Source: Serratia sp. M24T3 (GTDB taxonomy: Bacteria; Pseudomonadota; Gammaproteobacteria; Enterobacterales; Enterobacteriaceae). Taken from it: a DNA stretch of 64,000 bases. The position numbers and the translations under genes are program-made. The DNA is taken from assembly GCF_000257645.1 (NCBI RefSeq), contig NZ_AJHJ01000010.1, positions 1 to 64,000 on the forward strand, written 5' to 3'. The notes under the pieces are model-generated. The model did no database searches. It was not told the origin of the DNA and saw nothing but the letters and a program-made list of their open reading frames with translations. Position 1 is the stretch's first letter. The number at the start of each line of letters is the position of its first letter. Below, one piece after another: positions 1 through 9,469 of this stretch.

Positions 1-57
1 TAGAGCGCACCCTTGGTAAGGGTGAGGTCCCCAGTTCGACTCTGGGTATCAGCACCA
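1..57 (+). tRNA. tRNA-Thr (GGT anticodon), 5' end cut off by window edge
   Basis: The 3' two thirds of a tRNA: anticodon arm with GGT in the loop, T-arm with GTTCGA and a 3' CCA at 55-57. It matches the tRNA-Thr that sits between two 5S genes in the E. coli rrnD operon, and a 5S gene follows here after 36 bases. The window starts inside the D-arm, so the acceptor 5' strand is not visible. Confidence 0.93.
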
Positions 58-93
58 GAAACAAAGCGTAGAGTTCGGTAAATTAACAGAATT

Positions 94-213
94 TGCCTGG
101 CGGCAGTAGCGCGGTGGTCCCACCTGACCCCATGCCGAACTCAGAAGTGAAACGCCGTAGCGCCGATGGTAGTGTGGGGTCTCCCCATGCGAGAGTAGGG
201 AACTGCCAGGCAT
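94..213 (+). rRNA. rrf: 5S ribosomal RNA
   Basis: A 120-nt sequence beginning TGCCTGGCGGC and ending AACTGCCAGGCAT, almost identical to enterobacterial 5S rRNA, with closing-stem complementarity between its ends. It follows tRNA-Thr, so it is probably the distal (second) 5S copy of an rrnD-like operon whose 16S, 23S and first 5S would lie upstream of the window. The small open frames over it are not genes. Confidence 0.97.
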
Positions 214-229
214 CAAATAAACAGAGAAA

Positions 230-256
230 CCTCAGTCGAAAGACTGGGGTTTTTTT
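230..256 (+). terminator. Rho-independent terminator of the rRNA operon
   Basis: Stem CCTCAGTC / GACTGGGG with a GAAA tetraloop, followed by seven T. It lies 16 bases after the 5S gene, in the usual position for an rrn T1-type terminator. Confidence 0.9.
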
Positions 257-305
257 GTTCTACCTCATTGATAAGTTTGAGTGATTTTCGATCAGTCAAT
301 GCTTA

Positions 306-342
306 ATAAAAAGGCCTCAATCTAACGATTGGGGCCTTTTTT
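306..342. terminator. Bidirectional terminator between the rRNA operon and actP
   Basis: GGCCTCAATC / GATTGGGGCC hairpin with a TAAC loop, A-run on the left and T-run on the right. It can act as a second terminator for the rRNA operon and as the terminator of the leftward actP operon, whose stop codon lies 22 bases away. Confidence 0.85.
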
Positions 343-363
343 GTTTCTTTTATCGGCAATAAA

Positions 364-2022
364 TTAATGTTTACTGCTTTGTGAAATCCCAATACCGGTT
401 TGAGAGCGTACAAATTGGGGCCAGAAAAGCTTTCTTTCTGCTGCGCCAGAAGGGGATTTATCAGTAATTGAGAAGAACCAGATACCCACAAAAGCCACGA
501 TCATTGAGAACAATGCAGGATACTCATACGGGTAAATCGGCTTGGCGTGACCCAAAATTTGCACCCAGATGGTCGGGCCGAGGATCATCAAGACGATCGC
601 TGTAATTAGCCCTAACCACCCACCAATCATCGCACCGCGCGTAGTCAATTTAGACCAGTACATAGATAGCAGAATAATAGGGAAGTTACAGCTGGCAGCG
701 ATTGAGAATGCCAGACCAACCATGAAGGCAATATTCTGTTTCTCAAACAAAATGCCTAGAGCGATTGCTACAAAGCCCAGCACCACGACCGTCGATTTCG
801 ATACGCGAAGCTCGGCTAACTCTGTGGCTTTGCCGTCTTTTATCACGCTGGAATAGAGGTCATGCGAAACAGCAGACGCGCCCGCCAACGTTAACCCCGC
901 AACGACTGCCAGAATGGTCGCGAAGGCAACTGCCGAGATAAAGCCAAGGAAGAAACTGCCACCTACCGCGTTGGCAAGATGAACGGCAGCCATGTTATTT
1001 CCACCTAGCAGTGCGCCGCTGGCGTCTTTGAAGGCCGGATTAGAACTGACCAACACGATGGCACCGAAGCCGATAATAAAGGTCAGAATATAAAAGTAAC
1101 CAATAAAACCAGTGGCATAGAACACGCTTTTGCGCGCTTCTTTGGCATCGTTAACCGTGAAGAAGCGCATCAAAATGTGTGGCAAACCTGCTGTACCAAA
1201 CATCAGTGCCAGCCCCAACGACAGTGCCGATATCGGGTCTGATACCAACCCTCCGGGGCTCATAATAGCAAGCCCTTTGGGATGCACGGCCACGGCCTGA
1301 GTAAACAGTGTATTGAAGTTGAAACCCACGGATTTCATCACCATTATCGCCATAAAGGTGGCACCCGCCAGCAGTAGGACTGCCTTGATGATTTGCACCC
1401 AAGTGGTCGCCAGCATGCCGCCAAAAAGAACGTAAAGCACCATCAGAATACCGACCAGCACGACTGCCACCAGATAGTTCAGCCCGAATAGCAACTGAAT
1501 AAGCTTGCCCGCACCTACCATCTGCGCAATCAGGTACAAGGCGACGACAACCAATGAGCCGCAGGCTGATAGAGTGCGAATTGGTTTTTGTTTTAGACGA
1601 TAGGAAGCCACATCGGCAAAGGTATATTTACCCAGGTTACGCAATCGCTCGGCGATCAGAAACAGAATAATCGGCCAGCCAATCAGAAAGCCGATCGAGT
1701 AAATCAGCCCGTCGTAGCCCGAGGTATAAACCAGTGCCGAGATCCCCAGGAACGAAGCGGCAGACATAAAGTCTCCCGCAATGGCCAAACCGTTTTGTAG
1801 CCCGGTAATCTGCCCACCTGCCGTGTAGTAATCCGTACGCGAGCGAGTGCGTTTTGATGCCCAATAGGTGATATAGAGTGTCGCGCCAACGAACAATACA
1901 AACATGATAATAGCTTCGATATTAAGCGGTTGCCGTTGCACAGCTCCGGCAATACCCTCGGCGGCCCAGGCACTGGAACTCAGCGCCAGAAGAGCCAGAA
2001 CCCCCAGACGACGGGCGTTCAT
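364..2022 (-). CDS. actP: Cation/acetate symporter ActP
   Basis: A 552-residue sodium:solute symporter (SSS family) that takes up acetate and similar short monocarboxylates across the inner membrane. An N-terminal signal-like segment (residues 1-21, ending AWA) is followed by about 13 hydrophobic segments. The conserved stretch [15 protein letters not shown] appears as [17 protein letters not shown] near residue 85, and [10 protein letters not shown] lies near residue 200. Length matches E. coli ActP (549). It is the last gene of acs-yjcH-actP; its ATG overlaps the yjcH stop by 4 bases, which implies translational coupling. Uptake by ActP feeds acetate to Acs. Regulation is expected at the acs promoter (in E. 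coli CRP-dependent), but I could not identify the site here. Confidence 0.96.
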   Translation of the reverse strand: MNARRLGVLALLALSSSAWAAEGIAGAVQRQPLNIEAIIMFVLFVGATLYITYWASKRTRSRTDYYTAGGQITGLQNGLAIAGDFMSAASFLGISALVYTSGYDGLIYSIGFLIGWPIILFLIAERLRNLGKYTFADVASYRLKQKPIRTLSACGSLVVVALYLIAQMVGAGKLIQLLFGLNYLVAVVLVGILMVLYVLFGGMLATTWVQIIKAVLLLAGATFMAIMVMKSVGFNFNTLFTQAVAVHPKGLAIMSPGGLVSDPISALSLGLALMFGTAGLPHILMRFFTVNDAKEARKSVFYATGFIGYFYILTFIIGFGAIVLVSSNPAFKDASGALLGGNNMAAVHLANAVGGSFFLGFISAVAFATILAVVAGLTLAGASAVSHDLYSSVIKDGKATELAELRVSKSTVVVLGFVAIALGILFEKQNIAFMVGLAFSIAASCNFPIILLSMYWSKLTTRGAMIGGWLGLITAIVLMILGPTIWVQILGHAKPIYPYEYPALFSMIVAFVGIWFFSITDKSPSGAAERKLFWPQFVRSQTGIGISQSSKH

Positions 2023-2330
2023 GGCTTCACCTCACGGATAATATCAGCGGTCAAACGGTCAAATTCACCGTTAGCGCGGAAAACATAAACACCTGTCAGC
2101 ACAAAAGATATAACGATTAAGCCGACACCAACAGGGATGCCTCGCGTAATGGTTGCGCCAGCATAGAGAGGCGTGCCAAGCCATTGAGGCTCAAAGGCTA
2201 TCAGGAAGATAAAAGCGACGTATAGCACCAAAGTGATGATAGAAAGCAGCCAGGCGAACCGGCTGCGTTTATGTACCAACTCTTTAAAGCGCGGATTACT
2301 TTCAACCTTTTGATAAATGAGATCATTCAT
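2019..2330 (-). CDS. yjcH: DUF485 inner-membrane protein YjcH
   Basis: A 103-residue DUF485 protein with two hydrophobic segments (about residues 25-45 and 63-88) and the family's N-terminal run [15 protein letters not shown]. It always travels with actP and acs in enterics. No biochemical function is established; an accessory role for the acetate permease is inferred from the operon. An AGGAG ribosome site lies 8 bases before the ATG. It is 54 bases downstream of acs and overlaps actP by 4 bases. Confidence 0.93.
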   Translation of the reverse strand: MNDLIYQKVESNPRFKELVHKRSRFAWLLSIITLVLYVAFIFLIAFEPQWLGTPLYAGATITRGIPVGVGLIVISFVLTGVYVFRANGEFDRLTADIIREVKP

Positions 2331-2384
2331 CTACACGACTCCTATGAGGCATTGATTGAGTTCACCGCGCTCAGGCGGTGAAAA

Positions 2385-4346
2385 TTATGACGACGTTTTC
2401 ATTGATTGTTTTTCTTCCAACAATTTATCGACCACGCCCGGATCGGCAAGGGTTGAGGTATCTCCAAAGTTTGAGGTATCGCCCGCGGCGATCTTGCGCA
2501 GAATACGGCGCATGATTTTACCGGAGCGGGTTTTAGGCAATGAATCTGTCCAGTGAAGGATATCCGGCGTCGCGATTGGCCCTATTTCCTTGCGTACCCA
2601 GTTACGCACTTCGGTATAGAGTTCTGGCGACGGTTCTTCACCATGATTCAAGGTTACGTAGGCGTAAATAGCCTGACCTTTGATGCTGTGCGGATAACCA
2701 ACCACTGCGGCTTCGGCAATTTTTGGATGCGAAACCAACGCCGATTCGATTTCGGCAGTACCCAGGCGGTGACCAGAAATATTCAGAACGTCATCCACGC
2801 GTCCGGTGATCCAGTAATAACCGTCTTCGTCACGGCGCGCGCCGTCACCGCTGAAATACATGTTTTTGAAGGTCGAGAAATAGGTCTGCTCAAAGCGTTC
2901 GTGGTCGCCAAACAGCGTACGTGCCTGACCCGGCCAGGAATCGGTAATTACCAGATTACCCTCGGTCGCCCCTTCCTGCGGATTGCCTTCATTATCGACC
3001 AGCGCAGGCTGTACGCCGAAGAATGGCAATGTTGCCGAGCCGGCCTTAAGTTCAGTAGCGCCCGGCAGCGGGGTTATCATGAAACCGCCGGTCTCGGTTT
3101 GCCACCAGGTATCTACAATCGGGCAATCACTATTGCCGATCGTTTTGTAGTACCACTCCCAGGCTTCCGGATTAATCGGTTCGCCGACTGAACCCAGAAT
3201 ACGCAACGAGCTGCGGGTAGTGCCTTCAATCGCTTTATCACCTTCGGCCATCAGAGCGCGGATTGCGGTCGGCGCGGTATAAAGGATGTTAACTTTATGC
3301 TTGTCTACAACCTGCGACATGCGGTTGGTTTGCGGATAGTTTGGTACCCCTTCGAACATCAGTGTAATCGCACCCACGGCCAACGGCCCGTAGAGCAAAT
3401 AGCTGTGGCCTGTCACCCAGCCAACGTCGGCGGTACACCAGTAGACATCGCCAGGATGGTAATCGAAGGTGTATTTAAAGGTCAGCGCGGCATAAACCAG
3501 ATAGCCGCCAGTAGTGTGCAGCACGCCCTTAGGCTTGCCGGTTGAACCCGAGGTATAAAGAATGAACAGCGGATCTTCGGCTTTAATTTCTGTCGGCGGG
3601 CATTCGGCGGAAGCGTTAGCGATGACTTCGTGCCACCAAACATCGCGACCCTCTTTCCATTCGCCTTTCTTGCCGGTGCGTTGGTAAACGATGACATTGG
3701 TAATGCTAACGACTGCGGGGTTTTTCAGCGCATCGTCAACGTTTTGTTTAAGCGGAATGGTGCGACCGGCACGCAGGCCTTCATCAGCGGTGATCACCAG
3801 TTTGGCGTTGGAATCGATGATACGGCCAGATACGGCTTCTGGGGAGAATCCGGCAAAAATTACCGAATGTACCGCCCCGATACGCGCGCAGGCCAGCATT
3901 GCCACGGCGGCCTCAGGCACCATTGGCATATAGATGGCCACCACGTCACCTTTTTGCACGCCGTGATCTTTCAATACGTTGGCAAATTTGCAGACGTCTT
4001 CGTGCAGCTGTTTGTAGGTGACGAATCTGTTTTCTGCATTCGGATCGTCGCCTTCCCAAATGATCGCCACCTGATCACCACGATCGGCCAAATGACGATC
4101 CAGGCAGTTTGCTGCCAGATTCAGCGTGCCATCCTCAAACCAGCGGATATCAATATTGCCGGGTGCAAAGGAAGTATTTTTAACTTTAGTGAACGGTTTG
4201 ATCCAGTCGAGCACCTTGGCCTGCTCACCCCAGAACGTCTCAGGATCCTCAACAGACTGTTGATAATATTGCTGATATTTCTCAGGTGTGATTAAGGCTC
4301 GCTCTGCAATTGAAGCAGGAATCGGATGCTTTTGAGATTGGCTCAT
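2385..4346 (-). CDS. acs: Acetyl-coenzyme A synthetase
   Basis: A 653-residue AMP-forming acetate:CoA ligase converting acetate, ATP and CoA to acetyl-CoA; it is the high-affinity acetate scavenging enzyme of the cytosol. Visible motifs: N-terminal ACS domain ([15 protein letters not shown]), the P-loop [14 protein letters not shown] near residue 265, the A5 motif [10 protein letters not shown] near residue 415, [20 protein letters not shown], and the C-terminal [11 protein letters not shown], whose lysine is the acetylation site that switches the enzyme off in Salmonella and E. coli. Length equals E. coli Acs (652). An AAGGAG site lies 8 bases before the ATG. It is first gene of the acs-yjcH-actP operon; the 115-base gap upstream must hold the promoter. 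Confidence 0.97.
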   Translation of the reverse strand: MSQSQKHPIPASIAERALITPEKYQQYYQQSVEDPETFWGEQAKVLDWIKPFTKVKNTSFAPGNIDIRWFEDGTLNLAANCLDRHLADRGDQVAIIWEGDDPNAENRFVTYKQLHEDVCKFANVLKDHGVQKGDVVAIYMPMVPEAAVAMLACARIGAVHSVIFAGFSPEAVSGRIIDSNAKLVITADEGLRAGRTIPLKQNVDDALKNPAVVSITNVIVYQRTGKKGEWKEGRDVWWHEVIANASAECPPTEIKAEDPLFILYTSGSTGKPKGVLHTTGGYLVYAALTFKYTFDYHPGDVYWCTADVGWVTGHSYLLYGPLAVGAITLMFEGVPNYPQTNRMSQVVDKHKVNILYTAPTAIRALMAEGDKAIEGTTRSSLRILGSVGEPINPEAWEWYYKTIGNSDCPIVDTWWQTETGGFMITPLPGATELKAGSATLPFFGVQPALVDNEGNPQEGATEGNLVITDSWPGQARTLFGDHERFEQTYFSTFKNMYFSGDGARRDEDGYYWITGRVDDVLNISGHRLGTAEIESALVSHPKIAEAAVVGYPHSIKGQAIYAYVTLNHGEEPSPELYTEVRNWVRKEIGPIATPDILHWTDSLPKTRSGKIMRRILRKIAAGDTSNFGDTSTLADPGVVDKLLEEKQSMKTSS

Positions 4347-4461
4347 TATTGTTCTCCTTATGAATATGTTAATACTATGTCAATCAAAGGTTAATTGTAG
4401 TTTGCTGACCAGCTTTGTTTGGCTTTTGGGTGGCAGATCACGCAATGTCTCGGCAAGACAA

Positions 4462-5499
4462 TCAGTTGTCATTGCTGTTTATAAATTGAGCGGTTAATTC
4501 AACACTTTTTCGCTCAAAATCGATTCTGATTTGGCTGCCTAAAGGCAACGTTAACATTGGATGGGTGTGACAACAGTCAAAGCCATCGACGATTGGCAGA
4601 GACTGTCCGTTAAGAACTTCTTGAAGAACATCGAAAGGACGGCGACCCGTACCTTTATCATCAAATCCTTCGTGTTTACCCAGCAAGACGGCAGCGACGC
4701 GATCAAACACGCCATTAAGTTTAAGCATGTTGAATGAACGTTCGATGGTGGCGATATCCTTGAGGCTGTCTTCAATCAGCAAAATATCGCCGCGCCTGAT
4801 TTCAGGCATGTACGGGCTGCCCCAAATGCCGGATAAAGTATTCAGATTGCCACCAATCACTCTTCCCGATACCGAGCCCGAGCCAATATACCGGCAGTCA
4901 TTTTCATAAAGTTTTTTCGGACGTTCGGGGGACGTGGTATCCCAGTTAAGCTTTTCATCGCTCCAGACTGGCGGTAAAGGATAGGTGTAAGGCAGAGCAG
5001 GAGGCGTTATCAGCAAATCAGAGAAAGATTGCCAGGTCGTGTCGACCAGGGGAGGAAACTCGCCGAAAGAGGCAACCAACGCCGGGCCGTAGAAAGTGAT
5101 TAACCCTGTTTTGGCATAAATACCCAACAGCAAAGCGGTGCTGTCTGAATAACCGATGATAATTTTTGGATCGGCTTTAATCGCCTCATAGTCAATATAA
5201 GGCAGCAGCGCATTGCTGTTCATACCACCAATGGTTGACATCACGCAGCGAACTTTGGGGTCGCGCAGTAGCTGATTAAGCTCTTCGGCGCGTTCCTGAA
5301 TGCTTCCCGAACGATAGAAATCGGATTTTTGCGTCAGACTTCCGGCCTGAAGTTTGAACCCTTTTGCCTGCAAAAACTGTTTGGCACGAGCAAAACGATT
5401 GGGTGCGGTAACGGTGACAGGCGATGATGCCGAGAAAAAACCAATGGTTTGTCCTGGCACAAGTGACTGAGGTAACAGCATTTGGAAGGCAGTATCCAT
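4462..5499 (-). CDS. S66-family LD-carboxypeptidase / microcin C immunity (MccF)-like peptidase
   Basis: A 345-residue member of peptidase family S66. The nucleophile motif GYSDSTALL is near residue 120. The Glu-containing LLIEDS lies near residue 240 and the histidine motif CCHTHPMLTLPLG near residue 310, together giving the Ser-Glu-His triad of MccF and LdcA. The GGNLNTLSGIWGSPYMP insert region is more like MccF than cytoplasmic LdcA, so hydrolysis of acyl-sulfamoyl-adenylate or peptide-nucleotide toxins is possible, as is murein tetrapeptide cleavage; the sequence does not decide. I chose the ATG at 5499 because AAGGAG lies 8 bases before it; the upstream GTG at 5508 overlaps that site. 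No signal peptide is seen, so it should be cytoplasmic. Confidence 0.8.
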   Translation of the reverse strand: MDTAFQMLLPQSLVPGQTIGFFSASSPVTVTAPNRFARAKQFLQAKGFKLQAGSLTQKSDFYRSGSIQERAEELNQLLRDPKVRCVMSTIGGMNSNALLPYIDYEAIKADPKIIIGYSDSTALLLGIYAKTGLITFYGPALVASFGEFPPLVDTTWQSFSDLLITPPALPYTYPLPPVWSDEKLNWDTTSPERPKKLYENDCRYIGSGSVSGRVIGGNLNTLSGIWGSPYMPEIRRGDILLIEDSLKDIATIERSFNMLKLNGVFDRVAAVLLGKHEGFDDKGTGRRPFDVLQEVLNGQSLPIVDGFDCCHTHPMLTLPLGSQIRIDFERKSVELTAQFINSNDN

Positions 5500-5603
5500 A
5501 GGGTTCACTCCTTGTGACTGGGGAACCTTACCATCGCTTATTCGTTAAATTTCCTCAATAAAAATAGTGTGGCGCAATGAAACTTGCTCATTCAACGCCA
5601 TCC

Positions 5604-7076
5604 TTAAATGGGTACAGAGAACTCGAAACAGGCACCTTTGCCAGGGCGATCAATTAATGTGATGTCGCTGCCGTGCAGTTCGAGTATGCGTTTTACAATC
5701 ATCAGGCCCAGCCCTCCCGCGCGTTTGCGGCCAGTGCTTAAAATTGACGGGCGAATAAAAAGATCGTTCTTGAGTTCGGCGGCAATCCCCGGACCGCTAT
5801 CGTTTAGCTGCACCATAACTTTTTCCTGCTGTGGCCACAGGCGTATTTCAATCGTGCCGTGGTCGGGAGTAAATCTGATCGCGTTATCAAGCAGATTAGT
5901 CATCACCCGCTCGATCATTGCCAAATCAGCATTGACCAGAGGAATACCCTGCGTCATATCGGCCTGTAACGTTAAATGGCGCGTTTCGGCGGTGAGTTCA
6001 AATTTTTGATAGACGTCCTGCACCAGCTCAGACATTGAAAACGGCTCTTTCTGCGGTTTCACCACGCCGTACTCGAGGCGCGCCAGTTCGAACAACTCCT
6101 GAGCCAATCGTCCAACCTTTTTACTCTGCACCAGAGCGATGTTCAGATAGCGATGACGATCTTCATCGCTGAGCTGGTCAGATTTCACCGACAGAGTTTC
6201 GAGATAGCCGTGCAGCGAAGTCAAAGGGGTACGTAAATCATGGGAGATGTTGGCGATAAATTCACGCCGCTGCTGGTCCTGGCGAGTCAGTCTCTGCCAC
6301 TGTTCGTCGATGCGTTTTGCCATGTTGATAAACGTCTGCTGGAGCTGGAATACCTCGTCACGTTGCGCATTGGCGGCAGGAACCGTTTGTGACAAAGCTT
6401 GTACCGCCTCCATGCCGCCACTGTCGAGATTTCTGATTTGCGCAGTCAGGCGACGGATAGGGCGCGTGACCCAGCGGAATGCAAATCCCCCGGCCACCAG
6501 GCCAAATAAAATCACCAGCCCCATGGAGCGCACAGCCATCATGATTGCCGATTGAAGCTGGGCATCGCGGTCCAGCGCACTATATTGATCGCCCAGCAAA
6601 ACGATGTAGATATAACCCTGCAACTGTCCGTGATCGAGTAAAGGCGCGGCGCTAAATACCTGATGTGAAGTTTGATCGGCATGGCGAGGGTTATCGCCAT
6701 AGACCGGCATTTTTGCTCCCTTGAGCAATGCCTGTACCGGTTGCAGATTCACCTGCGACAATTTTACCGCGCCTGCCGGGGCGGCATCGCCAATAATTTT
6801 TCCTTGTTTATCTAGAAGATAAACTTCAACGCTGGGATTCACCGCCATCAGTTGATCAAAAAGGGTATGAACAGAAGCTGTGTTCAGTCCATTTTGGCCG
6901 AGCAAAGGGTTGCTGTCGGCAATGTGTTTGGCCATATCTTGCGATAGCCGCTGGATAACCGCCTGACTGTACTGACTGCTCGAACGAACCTGTAAAATAC
7001 CCGAAATCGTGCAGCAGGCGACTAGCAAGAGGGTAAAGACTAGCGTCAGTCGCTGTGAAAGTGTCATATTTTTCAT
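5604..7076 (-). CDS. Sensor histidine kinase of a two-component system
   Basis: A 490-residue membrane kinase: TM1 at about residues 7-27, a periplasmic sensor of about 140 residues, TM2 near 175-195, HAMP, HisKA dimerisation helix with the phospho-acceptor in ISHDLRTPLTSLHGYLE, and HATPase_c with N box (NLLDNAIRF), G1 (DSGPGI) and G2 (GGLGLMIVKRI). The ATG at 7076 has CAGGGG upstream and begins 5 bases after the response-regulator stop, so the two are co-transcribed; an ATG at 7097 is an alternative start. The periplasmic sensor has little I recognise. Its divergent neighbours suggest it senses periplasmic oxidative or chlorine stress, as HprS does, but this is inference. Confidence 0.9.
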   Translation of the reverse strand: MKNMTLSQRLTLVFTLLLVACCTISGILQVRSSSQYSQAVIQRLSQDMAKHIADSNPLLGQNGLNTASVHTLFDQLMAVNPSVEVYLLDKQGKIIGDAAPAGAVKLSQVNLQPVQALLKGAKMPVYGDNPRHADQTSHQVFSAAPLLDHGQLQGYIYIVLLGDQYSALDRDAQLQSAIMMAVRSMGLVILFGLVAGGFAFRWVTRPIRRLTAQIRNLDSGGMEAVQALSQTVPAANAQRDEVFQLQQTFINMAKRIDEQWQRLTRQDQQRREFIANISHDLRTPLTSLHGYLETLSVKSDQLSDEDRHRYLNIALVQSKKVGRLAQELFELARLEYGVVKPQKEPFSMSELVQDVYQKFELTAETRHLTLQADMTQGIPLVNADLAMIERVMTNLLDNAIRFTPDHGTIEIRLWPQQEKVMVQLNDSGPGIAAELKNDLFIRPSILSTGRKRAGGLGLMIVKRILELHGSDITLIDRPGKGACFEFSVPI

Positions 7077-7080
7077 TGCA

Positions 7081-7803
7081 TTACCCCTGAGATTCATCAG
7101 TGGATAGTATAAATTTGTAGCCTTTCCCCCACACAGTCAAAATCCTGTCAGGTTCTGCCGGATTAGTCTCGATCTTGATGCGTAACCTATTGATATGAGT
7201 ATTAACCGTGTGCTCATAGCCTTCATGTTGATACCCCCAAACCTGATTAAGCAAACTAAGGCGCGAGAAGACTTTTCCCGGATTTTTAGCGAAGAAATAC
7301 AGTAAATCGAATTCACGGGGCGTTAGCTCAATATTCTGCTGGTTGAGTAATACTTCACGGGCAATAGGATCGATAACCAGCCCGCCCGAGCTGAGCGTCC
7401 CGGCATCCATTTGCAGATTTCTGCCCATCGCATCTTGTCGCCTGAACAGCGCTTTTACCCGGGCAACCAACTCCAGCATTGAAAAAGGCTTCGCCAGATA
7501 GTCATCAGCTCCCAGCTCTAGGCCCAGAACGCGGTGGATCTCGCTGGAGCGCGCGCTGATGATGATAATCGGCGTATAGCGCGTCATGTTTCGGGCGCGG
7601 CGGCAAATTTCCAGACCATCGACGCCGGGCAACATCAAATCAAGTATCAGGGCATCCCACCCCCCCTTATCAAGGAGCGCGACACCCCGATCACCATCAG
7701 CGGCATGGGTAATGACATAGCCTTCATCGCGCAGATGCAGCGTCAGCAGCTCGGCAATATTGCTATCGTCTTCAACAATCAGAATCTTTTTATTCTTATC
7801 CAT
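7081..7803 (-). CDS. OmpR/PhoB-family response regulator
   Basis: A 240-residue regulator. Receiver domain with acidic pair in VEDDSN, phospho-Asp in LILDLMLPG, Thr/Ser in IISARS and Lys in LAKPF. The C-terminal winged helix carries ELTPREFDLLYFFAKNPGKV and a recognition segment YEHTVNTHINRLRIKI. I placed the start at 7803 (MDKNKKILIVEDD), where family alignments begin and an AGGG site precedes it; the open frame extends 21 residues further with no family similarity. It heads a two-gene operon with the kinase and is divergent from the cytochrome b/molybdoenzyme genes, which it probably controls. Confidence 0.92.
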   Translation of the reverse strand: MDKNKKILIVEDDSNIAELLTLHLRDEGYVITHAADGDRGVALLDKGGWDALILDLMLPGVDGLEICRRARNMTRYTPIIIISARSSEIHRVLGLELGADDYLAKPFSMLELVARVKALFRRQDAMGRNLQMDAGTLSSGGLVIDPIAREVLLNQQNIELTPREFDLLYFFAKNPGKVFSRLSLLNQVWGYQHEGYEHTVNTHINRLRIKIETNPAEPDRILTVWGKGYKFILSTDESQG

Positions 7804-7965
7804 CAGTCGCGCCCTGAACCGGTTAAAGCGTGTTCGATCAGCTTGCAGTCTACACAAGGTCATCATCCGGAGTTATCACATTTTGTTTAACTTTGCGTGA
7901 TGTCTCGGGGAACAAATCAATTCAATACTGCTTGCATCGAAAGTCGTGGGGCACAGGAGCAGTGG
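7804..7965. promoter_or_regulatory. Divergent intergenic region between the response regulator and the cytochrome b gene
   Basis: A 162-base region that must hold the promoters for the leftward two-component genes and the rightward cytochrome b561/molybdoenzyme/MXKDX genes. A CAGGAG ribosome site at 7954-7960 marks the rightward start. I could not identify a clear operator by eye. Confidence 0.45.
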
Positions 7966-8607
7966 ATGACAACTCATATTGAATCACCCGAGCCTTTGAA
8001 AACGGCGGGCAGGCCGAAAAAATCGCTTGTCGTTCACACCCTGTGGCTGCGTTTAACTCATTGGATCAATGCGTTGGCGATACTGATTATGGTCACCAGC
8101 GGTTGGCAGATTTACAACGCTTCACCGCTGTTTGCTTTTAATTTCTCGGAAAATCTTACTTTGGGCGGATGGCTAGGCGGTGGAATTCAGTGGCATTTTG
8201 CCGGAATGTGGCTGTTCGGCATCAACGGGGTGTTTTATCTGCTGATGAACATTGTGACTGGTCGCCTGAAAGCAAAGTTTTTTCCCGTCACTCCTCGGGC
8301 AATTCTGGCAGATTTGCTGGCCGCGCTGAAAGGCAAGTTAGCCCATGACGACCTCCGCCATTACAACATGGTGCAGCGAGTTGCCTATCTGTTTGTTATG
8401 GCTGACGGAATTGTGCTGGTGCTATCGGGGCTGGTGGTGTGGAAATCAGTACAGTTTCCTCTGCTACGTACGCTAATGGGCGGTTTTGATGCAGCCCGTT
8501 ATGTGCACTTTTTTGCGATGTCGGCGATGGTAGGTTTTGTCGTTGTGCATTTGATTATGGTGTTGCTGGTTCCGAAAACACTGCTCGCCATGCTGCGTGG
8601 ACGTTGA
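7966..8607 (+). CDS. Cytochrome b561-like membrane subunit (heme b electron donor)
   Basis: A 213-residue integral membrane protein with about four hydrophobic segments. Histidines likely to bind heme sit in HTLWLRLTHWINAL (about residue 25-37), WHFAGMWLFG (about 75) and YVHFFAMSAMVGFVVVHL (about 180-196), the layout of the cytochrome b561/thiosulfate-reductase-cytochrome-b type. It probably passes quinol electrons to the exported molybdoenzyme encoded 10 bases downstream, as MsrQ does for MsrP, though it is not MsrQ itself. ATG 7966 was chosen for its CAGGAG site 5 bases upstream; 23 extra in-frame residues exist upstream without family character. Confidence 0.85.
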   Translation: MTTHIESPEPLKTAGRPKKSLVVHTLWLRLTHWINALAILIMVTSGWQIYNASPLFAFNFSENLTLGGWLGGGIQWHFAGMWLFGINGVFYLLMNIVTGRLKAKFFPVTPRAILADLLAALKGKLAHDDLRHYNMVQRVAYLFVMADGIVLVLSGLVVWKSVQFPLLRTLMGGFDAARYVHFFAMSAMVGFVVVHLIMVLLVPKTLLAMLRGR

Positions 8608-8617
8608 GGCTTTCGAC

Positions 8618-9409
8618 ATGAAAAAAGACAGCAAAATCATCATTCCTGGAACCGATGCTCAAGATATTTTGCAGCAGGCGCAGGCTCTGATTGCCCGTAG
8701 ACTTGATTCCTCCTCCCGTCGCCAGTTTTTGCGTCAAGGGCTGACATTGGGTGGCATGGTGATGCTGACCGGTTGCGACATCAGCGATAATCAGAGTGTT
8801 GAAAAAGCGCTGGTTTCTATTTCTGGATTCAACGACAGGGTACAGGCATGGCTGTTTGGGGCAAATCGTCTGGCACCGGAATATACAGAATCGATGATCA
8901 CCCGGCCGTTTCCTTTTAACGCGTTCTATGGTGAAGAGGATGCACCCGAAGTTGACGGACAAGCTTATCGCCTGCAGTTAGCGGGAAAAGTATTGGATAA
9001 ATCTAGCTGGTCGCTGCCGCAGCTGTATCAGATGGCGCAGGTTAGCCAAATCACGCGGCATATCTGTGTTGAAGGCTGGAGCGCAATCGGTAAGTGGGGA
9101 GGCATCCCTTTTTCACAATTTTTAAAGCTGGTGGGGGCGGATCTCAGCGCCAAATATGTAAGTTTTAAATGTGCTGACGACTATTACACCAGCATCGATA
9201 TGGCAACCGCGCTGCATCCGCAGACCCTACTGGCGCTGACCTATGATGGGCAAATTTTGCCACGCAAGTATGGTTTTCCAATGAAGCTTAGAATGCCGAC
9301 CAAGCTCGGTTACAAGAATCCTAAACATATCAAACTGATTGAAATCACCAATGCCTATCCCGGTGGCTATTGGGAAGACCAAGGTTACAACTGGTTTGGT
9401 GGAAGTTAA
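8618..9409 (+). CDS. Tat-exported molybdopterin-dependent oxidoreductase (sulfite oxidase / MsrP fold)
   Basis: A 263-residue protein. The N-terminus has a twin-arginine signal, SSRRQFLRQG, near residue 29, followed by a hydrophobic stretch with a lipobox-like MLTGC, so the mature enzyme may be membrane-anchored in the periplasm. The sulfite-oxidase-fold core includes ITRHICVEGWSAIGKWGGIPF near residue 145, whose cysteine is the expected molybdenum ligand, and PRKYGFPMKLRMPTKLGYKNPKHIKLI, typical of the cofactor-binding C-terminal half. MsrP of this fold repairs methionine sulfoxide in periplasmic proteins; the Met-rich protein encoded next door makes that activity plausible here. Start 8618 follows the upstream stop by 10 bases; the longer frame from 8597 overlaps the cytochrome gene. 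Confidence 0.88.
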   Translation: MKKDSKIIIPGTDAQDILQQAQALIARRLDSSSRRQFLRQGLTLGGMVMLTGCDISDNQSVEKALVSISGFNDRVQAWLFGANRLAPEYTESMITRPFPFNAFYGEEDAPEVDGQAYRLQLAGKVLDKSSWSLPQLYQMAQVSQITRHICVEGWSAIGKWGGIPFSQFLKLVGADLSAKYVSFKCADDYYTSIDMATALHPQTLLALTYDGQILPRKYGFPMKLRMPTKLGYKNPKHIKLIEITNAYPGGYWEDQGYNWFGGS

Positions 9410-9469
9410 TTACAAACGACAACGACCCTGCACACATCGTGCATCTTCTTACAATAACGAGGAATTACC

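Noticed and set aside
93..284. Small open frame over the 5S rRNA
   Set aside because: The sequence is 5S rRNA and its terminator.
2553..4295. Two long plus-strand frames (212 and 221 codons) over acs
   Set aside because: Shadows of Acs codon use; Acs is full length and conserved.
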